A DNA stretch of 48,680 nt from Beroe ovata (taxonomy: Eukaryota; Ctenophora; Nuda; Beroida; Beroidae): assembly GCA_946803715.1 (NCBI GenBank), contig CAMPET010000159.1, positions 92,775 to 141,454 on the forward strand, read 5' to 3'. A program made the position numbers and the translations under genes. The first letter of the stretch is position 1; every line of letters starts with the position of its first letter. Below the pieces are notes generated by a model. It was not told the origin of the DNA and did not search any database. It saw only the letters and a program-made list of their open reading frames with translations. Positions 21,458 to 38,619 of the stretch are shown here, piece after piece.

Positions 21458-24400
21458 TCAGCAGCCACCCGGAAACATTTCATCCTCTACGCCACCATGG
21501 TCTTTAATCACCACATTACACTGCTCTCCCGCTACATCATCACACGTGTTGGTAACGTCATCATCACTTTCATTACCATGGTTACCATTTGTCAGTAGGT
21601 CCATCGGTCGAGATTCCATACCGACTCTGTTCTTGGAGTATAGCGGCTTCATAGCGCGCTGTAGACTGCTTGCTAGTCGAGGAAATAGCAGTTCCTGTCA
21701 AGGATAATTGGGTTCAACTACAGTTCAACATTGCCCTCCATTACCGAGTGAGTCTGTCAAATGTCAAGTTCAGGGGAATGTGCATTAATGAAATAGCTAC
21801 GATGTGCAATCTATCAAAATGTTAAAATGGGAAGAAGATCTAGTGACATCGAGCAATCGACAATATGCTCCCAGCCTATTAATCTATTAATGAATGAAAT
21901 TGGCATATTTTCCTCGTCTGGATCATAATACCTGTTGAGCGAGTAGCTGCTTGATCCTATGTCTCTCCTTCGGTTCCTCGAAACACGCCGGACAATTCTC
22001 CGGAATGACGGGAAGATGCTTCGACTCCGCAAAAGATCGGAGATCCCGCTCTCTGACGTAGATCAGCGGTCTTATCACACGGAGATCACCTTCGGTTACC
22101 GAGTAGTTTGCTTTCATCGTCCTATGGGGATGAAGTGTTGGAGATAGTGGTGTCAAGAGACGCATTCCTTGACACCACCGTTGACACCATATTTCCGACA
22201 GAATCCCTTGACACCACTATACTACTTTACTAGACACAGATTGTAACCCTTGACACCACTTTCTCTCCCTTGCCATTCATCCCTGACAAAACTTTTCAAG
22301 ATTATTTACCTGAGTAGACCATTGTGAAAGATGGACATGAAGAAACTCTCGGCCAGGTCATCAAGATGTTGACCCATGGCGACCACATTGTACCCATTGC
22401 CACGTGCAGCACTGTAGATACGACCTCGCTTCATTCTGCTGCACAAACTGCGAAAATACGAGAGGTTCACATTCGACATTCATCGAGGATACCCGGAATC
22501 GATTTTCCCAAATTTAGAAGGATTCAGTATGATGTAATATCTCCTTTTTTAGGATTCAAAAGAAACCTGCAAATACTGCTCACTTCCTCCATATTTTCGG
22601 CTTGTTTCAGAATTCCCTGTTTCTCGTAGAAGTACGGAACACCCAGTTCCTTGAGGTAGGGAATAAGAGGGGCTGGGTTATAGGTGGGTGTCATGGGATC
22701 AACTGTAACCGCTCCCAACTCAAACCTGATACCTGGTGACAGAGAGAAGATGTGATTCGTCGTAAAAGCGGGCAAATTGGCAGTTCCGGTCGGAGTTGAA
22801 TTTTCGTGAAAGCATCCAAATCAATCAGCACAACTCATAAAAAATGTCGTCGCTTACCCTTGTTTTTGGCGATAAACTGGTACTGTCTGAGAGTGTGTAG
22901 CAGCGACAGGGAATCTTTGCCACCTGACAGACACAGAAGAACTCTGTCACCGTCTCTTATCATCTCATACTCCTCCACTGCTTTCACCATCGGTTTCAGA
23001 ATGCTTTTGGGTGGAGGGTGCCACTTTGCAACTGCTGGCTCTATAATGGAGTTTTAGTGCAGATTTTTATAGAAGGAAAAAAGTAGATCTGAAGTTATAT
23101 TAGTGAGAATAGGTTCCTAGTTCCCATAGATGTGTTTCCATGAAATTGACAAACTTACCAAGAACAGCTGTTGTGCTCGGTTTCAAAATAGGACATGTCA
23201 CTGTTTCCAGTTTAGGTTCAGAGACAGTAGGTTCAGGGCTCTGATTATCAGTTACTTCTCTGACAGGTTCCTCAATAACCTCCAGGCTGGACATATCATC
23301 TGGAATATCAACAACCGCTGAATTGACATCATTCACTTCAGCTGCCTTGCATACTGAACCATCACCATTGGCTGTAACTGATTTCTCTGACATATAGATG
23401 AGTCCTTTGAGCATCATATCCAATGGCCATGATATTAGTGAGTTTAGCAAGGAAATGACGTATATCAGAACAGAAGTCCATCCTTTAGGATACGATTGCA
23501 GAGCAGGCTTCGATCGTGACAGTGATGATACCAAACTGTTGAAACTCTGCGATGAATTTGACGGTTCTTCACTTGTTTTCACCGACTTGTGATACTGGAG
23601 AATATCTTTCAGTTTCTCCAGGTGATAGCTAGCAGAATCGGGTGATAGGGTCCCTGGTGTAAAGGGTGAGGTCGCTGATGGTGTTCGCCCGCTGTTCACC
23701 TCACCCACAATATCGGCCGGGAGAGCGAACCATCGCAGCTCACTCGCATCCTCGAACACGCTACTCGTTTCCTGCGTACTGCTGTACTTCGTGATACCGT
23801 TCATGATTTCCCGCGCTTTTTCCAGACATTCGCACATTTCCAGGTGGCCTTCTCTCGGGAATGTTTTTATCCTAACGCCGTCACCACCAGAACCGATATC
23901 TAGCTTGAGATGGCTCAGCCACCGCCGGTTGTTGAACTGAAGATTGTTGAGGTGGTGCCACTCGCCCGTTTCATGGTTGCATCTGGAGGCAAAGTTTCAT
24001 TCAGACATTGAGGCGACAAATATTCTATTCTAAGAACATTGATTGATGCTCATTTCGAAAATTCCAACCTGTAAAACGGAAGCAATTTCCACCCCGATTC
24101 AGCGACCATCTGAACTGCTCTCACCACAAAGTCGACCACATCAGGTGGAGTGGTGTACGAGAGAGACAACCTGACGACCCCGGGTCTGAAAACTTCGTAC
24201 GAACTGTACTCCTTCGTCCTTCTCAGATGATGTCGGTCAAGAGCGGGATCCTCGGATAGGAGTTTCAGGTAGGCAGAGGTGAGGACTGGAGTGAGACCGA
24301 GGAGTCGCTGAACGTAGGGTCCCGCACAGAGACACCCGCCGCGGGTCTGAATCCCGAACAAATCGTTGAGAAGAGTTACGACAAAGTTGTGATGGAGGTA

Positions 24401-25941
24401 GAGACTGCCGTGTTTGATGAGGAAGGAAAAGAGTGGGATTTTGCGGGATTTCATGTCGTCCAGAATGACAATATTTGAGGAAGTACTGAACGCCGTTCTA
24501 ACCCTATCCACAATTCCATCATTGATGCGACCGATGGTCCTTACCCCCACACTCAACTTGACATAACACGCAAGTGCTGCTCTGATCGATCCAAGGATAT
24601 TAGGAGTCCCTCCCTCCTCCCTTAACTCTGGGGCCTTGAAATACCTCGTTTCATCCTCCTTCACGAAAAACACCGTGCCTCCTCCACTGACCACCGGAGT
24701 GGGGTTTTGGAAAAGACTCTTTTTGATAACCAACACCCCCGGACTCTCCACTCCTCCCAGCAACTTATGCGGAGAAAAGACAATGACATCCTTGTGAGAA
24801 CCTGGTGTGATGGGATTCATGTTGATATCCACATAGGGTGCACCCGTCGCGTAGTCCAGTACAATGTACCCGTTGTGCGCGTGTAGAATCTGTGCAAGCC
24901 TATCCACATCGTAAACCACCCCTGTGACGTTACTGACAGCGGCAAAACACCCGAAAACCCGCACTGACTTGTTCACCGATCTGATTTCCGAGAGGATAAG
25001 TTCGAGTTCAGATTCCCGGGCACTGGATTCAGGAAGGAGAATCACGTGATCGGTCACGTCACGCCACGGCGTGTAGAGTGAGTGGTGTGTTTCCTCTCCC
25101 ACTATAAAAACAGCGTCACATTCCCCAGGTGATAATTGGTGGGGTGACGGCGTGGTGTTCGACATGATGATGTGTCGGAGTAAGCTGACCACACCCGTCG
25201 TGCCGTTACCATGGAAAATAACACTGTCTTTATCCGAATTAGCGTTAACTGTGTGCCTGAAACAAGCAATATTTCAATCTACAATAGTAGGCACTCTATG
25301 ATCTATCGAATCCACCAATTTGGTCACACCATGAAATCACGCCCATAGCTTAACAGTAGACAACCATAATAGTATATGCTACTTGAAACAACAGTCAGAT
25401 CCAGGGAAATTTACCTTCTTTTCGTACCTGACAATCTGACGAGCCTCCTCGCGGAACATGCTGATCTGAGTGGCGGTGGTGTTAGCGAGAGAGTGGGTGT
25501 TCGCATACCATGGTAACACCTCCCTGGTGATATAGCTGTTCACAAACTCCAGCCCTCGCCCTGAGGCGCTCCAGTCGCAGTAAACTGTAGAGGGGGAAGG
25601 GAGAGTTGAAGTCGCAGTATAAAGGGGGAAGGGAGAGTTAGGGAGGGTGATTTTCGTTGCGAGAGGCGATAGATAGGGAGGTGATAAAAGTGAAAAAAGC
25701 GAGAGATAGGAATCAACAAGTGTTACGAAGTCATTCAGCAGTGTTTTGCTTGGGTTGACATACCTATTTTTCGCCCCCCAAACGGGCCCAAGAATGTCTG
25801 ATCTTTGCCGATCTCATTCTCGTGAAGGAATGTAATGAGTTCGTTAACATCGTCTGATTCTAGTGAAGTGATGGCATGTCTCTGATCGTCTTTGATCTTC
25901 TCGGGAATGGCGTAGGATAGATTGCTTGCATTTCTGAGCAT
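21458..25941 (-). CDS. Class-V aminotransferase (cysteine desulfurase-like) fused to TtcA-like tRNA thiolation PP-loop ATPase (1086 aa)
   Basis: Nine exons join in perfect phase: 25764-25941, 25428-25584, 24069-25256, 23159-23982, 22858-23040, 22567-22732, 22310-22447, 21932-22121 and 21458-21694. The N-terminal half is a fold-type-I PLP enzyme: DWSASGRGLEF, YANTHS, HGNGTTGVV, VIVFSPHKLLGG with the PLP lysine near residue 276, and RGGCLCAGPY with cysteines near 420 and 422, then a GWKLLPFYR tail typical of bacterial class-V enzymes of this type. A 270-residue linker follows, with a hydrophobic stretch near 676-706 (SVLIYVISLLNSLISW). The C-terminal half is a TtcA-type PP-loop enzyme: CLSGGKDSLSLLHTL (P-loop about 821-826), CSLCSR (C898, C901), GQHLDDLAES, VIRPLIYVRERDL and ENCPAC (C988, C991). 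TtcA thiolates cytidine 32 of tRNA using an Fe-S cluster and desulfurase-derived sulfur, so the fusion plausibly couples sulfur release to thiolation. Substrate and location are inferred. Confidence 0.88.
22147..22260. repeat. Interspersed TTGACACCAC repeats in fusion-gene intron
   Basis: The motif CTTGACACCAC or a one-base variant occurs five times within about 115 bases (near 22147 in reverse, then near 22168, 22181, 22207 and 22249). It lies in the intron between exons 22310-22447 and 21932-22121. Single copies also flank the MED14 start (reverse near 47703, forward near 47854). Confidence 0.75.
25589..25640. repeat. Duplicated GA-rich unit in first intron of the fusion gene
   Basis: The unit AGGGGGAAGGGAGAGTT occurs twice, starting near 25591 and again near 25623, just inside the intron before exon 2 on the minus strand. 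It forms a pyrimidine tract next to the acceptor. Confidence 0.7.
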
Positions 25942-26339
25942 GCTACGGCTGGGTGGGACAGTTAAAACTGAGCTGAGTTACAATAACGGTGTTCAGGTAT
26001 CTTCAATGTTCGAGGTCCAAGTCCAGTTGTTTCAGTGTACATGTTTATGACCCAGACAATCTCACATCTCAAGATTCAAACAGCAGATTTCGTACAAGAA
26101 AGCTTTATAAAGTTATAAACATATCAGACTATTTACACAAAATAATGTACAATACAAATTATACATTTAGGCAAAATATTGCCACCTTTCCTACATACCA
26201 ACCAGTGGAGTAAAAACCGAAAAATTGCACCAGGCAAAGTAACGTGAATTAAATTCAATCGATCTTACATAAATCCTAAGTTTCCTCTTTACCCTCTTTA
26301 AAATGCTCGTCAACAAACATACGTGACACAATCATGACA

Positions 26340-33869
<7,530 letters not shown>

Positions 33870-34090
33870 CCTACGAAATGTTACAAATGAGTATCACTTA
33901 CATTCGGACTGTCACTCCAAGCGAAGGATATTGTTTTGAAGACATGTATGAGAAATGAAATTAAAGTTCTGTCTATAAAAAACATTGAATCTCAACCCGA
34001 ATGCTAAAACCAGTCAATGAGTATAAAAACAACCGAAATCATCGATTATGTTTCAATAAATACCGTAAATGAATAAAAACTACATCCTTA

Positions 34091-35563
34091 TCACCTGACA
34101 AAGAATTCTTGGTCAAAATTACCCGAAGAGCAACTTCCTTCTAACCTGATTATATAGCCTCGCTTTTCGGAGGATATCTTGTTAAAACTCACTGTCCCTC
34201 TAATAACATCATCTTTTTTCACTGCAATGATGGATTCTAAATATAGCACTGTCTGCACCCAATGAGTTGTTTTACTGAAGGGAGAAGTGTCCAATACGAC
34301 AGAGAGGTTTCCATCAAAGAAACAAGAAAAGAACACGGTAAAACTGGTTACCGAACACGATTCGTTGATTTGCAACTCGAATGGACTCGTGAATTCAAGT
34401 TCGGGTACATTGACAGTGCTCAAGTCAAAATGTTTGAAACCAAAAGCAGTGGAAACCACGTGTTTTGATTGAACTGTTTCGATGCAAGCCTCCTTGAAAA
34501 GGTCTGGTATAACATCACTCATATCGAAATCGTAGACGTTTTCCCAAAAAGTGAATTTGTTTTTGTAAGCCACAGGATCACTTACTGCTGATAGAAACAT
34601 TGATGCACGGTTTGGAACCATAAGACCTCCAGGTTTCAGGAGCTTATCTCTGGCCCTGATGACACTGTCCAACATACACTCAAAAAGAAGTGCATAGCCC
34701 ATCCATTCGGAGACAATAACATCAAATTTCTTATCGAATCCCAAATCTTCAACTTTACCTTGAACGAGTTCAATGACTGATGTGAAGTTGTTCTTTCTGA
34801 TGATCTGTGTCGTTTTGTCAATAATTTTAGAGTTGTCAACAGCTGTGACTGATTTAGCTCCAGCTTTTGCACAGAACATAGACAAAATTCCAGTACCACA
34901 ACCAACATCCAGTATGTATTTCCCAGTGAACAAGTCTTTGTTTTGATAAATGTAATCTCTGTATGCTTCAGTACGAGCTCGATCTTGGAGCATTTCAGAA
35001 TGAATCGAGTAATCAGCATAGCTATCAAAGTAAGCATTGTTCACTGAATCAGAAGTTGATTCAGGCTGGTTACCTTTTTCTAGCAGATCCAAATAAGCTT
35101 GTTGAAGTTGCTGTAGTTTGCTTTCAAGCAAACATATTTTACCGGAATCTTCTACTGACCCATTTTGATATACTTCTCTGTTTGATGATGAAACTGTTTC
35201 ATTTTGTGCCAGCTCCTCGAAATCAATCATGAGCAATGCATCATCATCGAGTGAGGGTTTGAGATAAGCATCAGATAAGCCACTAGCAGTCTTACTGATT
35301 GTCTTTAACTCTTCTGCGTGAATCTTTTCAGATCTGGTATAGTTGATGACCTTAATAGTGTCATAGAACGATAACGTGCCGAATATTTGAAGTAAATTTA
35401 TATTATGAGTTGATGAGGAATGCTCAAATAAGTTTGATGAAGATTTGAAGCCTTCAGTACAGAAAAGGCAAAGGAAGGTTTGGAGCTCTTCTTCCTCCTC
35501 TGGAACATCCATGTACCCATCTTCATCAGAAGACTCTGCAGAACTGTGAGACTGTCTCAGCAT
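34091..35563 (-). CDS. PRMT3: Protein arginine methyltransferase 3 (490 aa), intronless
   Basis: A single exon. The N terminus is acidic (SSDEDGYMDVPEEEEEL) followed by a C2H2 zinc finger (CLFCTEGFKSSSNLFEH, then a second His), the feature specific to PRMT3. A helical linker (LESKLQQLQQAYLDLLE) leads to the methyltransferase core: IHSEMLQDRARTEAYRDYI, the SAM-binding ILDVGCGTGILSMFCAKAGA, the double-E loop SEWMGYALLFECM, and the THW loop KTTHWVQTVLYL. PRMT3 is a cytosolic type I enzyme that makes asymmetric dimethylarginine, classically on ribosomal protein uS5 (RPS2). Length fits the family (human about 531). All catalytic residues expected are present. Absence of introns contrasts with neighbours. 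Confidence 0.96.
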   Translation of the reverse strand: MLRQSHSSAESSDEDGYMDVPEEEEELQTFLCLFCTEGFKSSSNLFEHSSSTHNINLLQIFGTLSFYDTIKVINYTRSEKIHAEELKTISKTASGLSDAYLKPSLDDDALLMIDFEELAQNETVSSSNREVYQNGSVEDSGKICLLESKLQQLQQAYLDLLEKGNQPESTSDSVNNAYFDSYADYSIHSEMLQDRARTEAYRDYIYQNKDLFTGKYILDVGCGTGILSMFCAKAGAKSVTAVDNSKIIDKTTQIIRKNNFTSVIELVQGKVEDLGFDKKFDVIVSEWMGYALLFECMLDSVIRARDKLLKPGGLMVPNRASMFLSAVSDPVAYKNKFTFWENVYDFDMSDVIPDLFKEACIETVQSKHVVSTAFGFKHFDLSTVNVPELEFTSPFELQINESCSVTSFTVFFSCFFDGNLSVVLDTSPFSKTTHWVQTVLYLESIIAVKKDDVIRGTVSFNKISSEKRGYIIRLEGSCSSGNFDQEFFVR

Positions 35564-35976
35564 TCCTGATTAGATGAATCATAAGTTAAGGTATACCTAT
35601 TAAGGTAATATAGGTACAGCTACAGGAGACTGGAAAACTTAATAAATACCGAAGCAATTGCACATGATCACAGGAAGTCACGAATAGTAATAATAGATAA
35701 CCATATCCAAAGTACTCTCCCGCCACTGTTTGAAACATGGTAACATGGTAGAGTAGTAGGAACTCCCAAAGTCCTTAGGTGAAAATCAATACAAATCACT
35801 TGAAGAACCAATTTAAGCCCCAATAAATCAAACCCTTTCATTGAATTCATCCTGAAGACTACAATTTTCGAACATTATTCTTTTATTCCAATCATAAATA
35901 TAGAAACCAAAGTGTTAGTCAACCAGCTAACTCATTATATATACCATCATATGCAAAAATTAACTTCACAATTCTT

Positions 35977-37819
35977 TCAATTCAGTTTGAACCACTTTGG
36001 GACTGGCTTGCCAGATTTGCTTGTTGCCTGAACACGTGAATTACTGCTTTGTCCTGGACTTGAGGAAGAATTCACCTCAGGCAATTTGGTAACAGTCTCT
36101 TCTTTGGAGCACCTATTTGCAGAAACCTCTACAACCTCCACTAACTGATTCAAGGCACGGGTTGAGTCTCTATCAGCAGTCAAGTCACTTCTCATTTCAA
36201 TTTCACCGCCGGCATGTAACAAAGAGGTACTTGTAAGCCCTGCTTCAACAAGTGTTAGACCTGGCTTGATGATCTGCTTTGGAGGAGCTTGAAAAAGATT
36301 CAGGTGTTTGAAACTTTCTTTGGTGAGGTACTTTCCAACAAAATCATAGAGGAAATCTGTTGTGTCAACCTTTGTTTTGAAAACATTTTGGAGCATCATC
36401 CCATTAGGGAATCTGAAGAAAAATTATCACGAAAAAAAGCAATCAGTACCTAATCTTCTTTTAAATAATAGGAATGGACAGCAGCTATTACCTGATTCGT
36501 ATAACAACTTTCTCTGGAATCTGTTTTTCTTTTTGTGGTCCTTTGAACTTGAATTCTCTTTCAGATATCTTGTGTAAGTCCCTTAACATTATTCTCAGAT
36601 CATGATCATTGAACTCATAGAAATCTTCTTCTGAATCAGGAGCAGTAGACCTGAGTGGTCACATATTAAGCTTTCTATATGGAAATTTGGAATACAAAAG
36701 TCATTTCATTCAGTTATAGGTACCCTTCTTGTTGTATGGAAGAATTCAGATGGAACAGCACTGGGAGAGATTCAAGATCAACTTTGTCTTTTGGTTGATT
36801 GATATCATCATTCTCTGATTTCATGCTAACATCATCAACCTCCATTTCAATCGTCTCTGGGGCTTCAGGTTGGGAGGCAACAACAGTTTTATCATTAGAT
36901 ATCACCTTTTCTAAGTCAGCATTCCTAATCTCACTTTTTCCATAAACAACATTGTGGAGTTTCAGTAGTGCACTTCCCTGAAATAGAAGAGTTTTTGCTC
37001 AATTGCTTTCCACTAATGTATGGCTTCATAGCTTCGTAAACTCCAACTTTGATTACCAACCTTTGATATTCCTAAGTCAGAAAGTTTAACAGAATCAAAA
37101 TCTGAGGAGTCAATCCTTTGCTGTAGATACATAGCATGAGAGGCTGACTGAATGTCCCCACAAATAGCTATGGCAAATGAATTATTGGTATTCCTTAATT
37201 GCTAGCACTCAATTACTTAAATCCAATGGAAAGTAGATGTTAGTTCTACTTACCGTCACTTACAGTTTATAGCAACTCTAATGTTGGATGAGTTAAGGCA
37301 TTTTCCTAAAATCCTTTGTCCTGTATCCAACTGCAAAGCAATATTAACTATGGCATCTTTGTTTGATTCTTCTACAAGTTCAAGCTTTGCCCTGTGATTT
37401 AATCAATTTCACTCCATTCATCATTCTACCAAGAGTTTCTTGTCCCTCAAGTTACAAAAAACTAATATTATCAGTATCAATACACAGAATCTACTTGTTA
37501 GGTATATTAGGTGTATTTTCAATACACAGAATCTACTTGTTAGGTAATCCAGATAGTCGGAATGGAAAAGAAAGGTCGAGAGTCTTTTTATGGTCTTCTC
37601 TTTTGAGACCAAATTTGGCAGGATCAAACCCATGCTTGTCACATGCCTGAATTTTCACAAGTTACTTAATTTGGTAAGAGGAATCTCAAAATATTGGAAG
37701 TTAATGAGAAAGCCTAAATATGAAACCTGTTGCTTGATCAAGCTCAATGGAGTGTTAGGACCAACTTCAATATTCACTCTGTGACCATTGGGACACAAGA
37801 CCCAGACTGAGCCAATCAT
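35977..37819 (-). CDS. ASPSCR1: TUG / ASPSCR1 UBX-domain tether (428 aa)
   Basis: Seven exons in phase: 37727-37819, 37537-37646, 37264-37391, 37061-37167, 36724-36977, 36492-36650 and 35977-36412. The start (MIGSVWVLCPNGHRVNIEVG) opens the N-terminal ubiquitin-like domain seen in TUG. A second ubiquitin-like part (IVNIALQLDTGQRILGKC) follows, then an acidic linker, then the UBX domain (VVIRIRFPNGMMLQNVF and HLNLFQAPPKQII). The protein ends KPVPKWFKLN, matching the VPKWLKLP terminus of vertebrate TUG. TUG binds p97/VCP and tethers vesicles, including GLUT4 vesicles in mammals. Somewhat shorter than human (553 aa) through a shorter linker. Exon 2 uses a donor that lies in a locally duplicated sequence. 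Confidence 0.92.
37478..37546. repeat. ASPSCR1: 27-bp direct duplication containing a splice donor
   Basis: The sequence AATACACAGAATCTACTTG and following TTAGGTA occurs at about 37478-37504 and again at 37520-37546. The right-hand copy (upstream on the minus strand) contains the exon 2 end and its gtagat donor, and the other copy provides a second identical potential donor inside the intron. Confidence 0.85.
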
Positions 37820-38048
37820 TAAGGGATATTCTTTTCTATTCTAGGGTGGAGGTCGATTAAGCTAATATTTGCATTGAACAACAAGAATTACAATTTATTG
37901 GATGCAGATATGATATTGAAAGGCATCTCCACACGCAATACAATTTGCCAATATTGAACATACAAAATATATTCCGATTTTTGATTTTACTTGTTACATG
38001 TTAACCGTTTTTTGTTTTTACTGACTTCCATCAGAAAATTTAAATGAT

Positions 38049-38262
38049 ACGCGTGCGCGCGCGTTGCACCTTATGGCCTTGTTTTCCTCTGCGCGGAGTA
38101 TTTGGGTCGCGCAGCGCGGGAAAAAATACGCGCATCATCGCATTATTTATAGACTTCCACCATGCGCGGCGCGCGATTGTTAGCATTTCGCGCGTGCGCG
38201 CGTTTACCAGTTTTTAGGAGCCGCGCCGCGCGCTTTAGTGACAACATGACAATTGCTGCTTG
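38049..38262. repeat. CpG-rich dispersed element, copy 2
   Basis: Alternating purine-pyrimidine GC blocks (GCGTGCGCGCGCG, GCGCGGCGCGCG, CGCGCGTGCGCGCG) in AT-rich sequence, between the TUG start and the MED14 stop. Shares the core GCGCGGAGTATTTGGGTC and the order of downstream anchors with 2622-2885. The alternating CG runs could adopt Z-DNA. Confidence 0.6.
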
Positions 38263-38619
38263 TATCGAAAGTTTGGAACTTTTATGGCCGGGCCTGGTGC
38301 TATAAGGTAAATCAAAATAAATAATTATGCTCGAATAAGAAATTGTATCATGTATCTGTCAGACCAAGTTCTTCCCTTCAATTTCAGATAACATTCACTC
38401 GACTTAAGTTTGAAATGATGTCAATGGTTTACGTAGTGACCACATCACTAGATCAGTATCCGAAGATCAGTTCGATTGTACAAATTCCCCCCGTTGTATC
38501 TTCCACATTATGTGTTACTGTCATAGTCAAGTCTCATCACTCTACCAAGACTGACACGAAGGTCTATCAGTCAATCAGTCATATCATCAGATTCAGGTAC
38601 AATCTGAATCCCGGATGAC

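Noticed and set aside
25989-26213. Plus-strand 74-codon frame between the fusion gene and TBCD
   Set aside because: AT-rich with no domain or splice context. It lies in the short gap between the TBCD stop and the fusion gene start.
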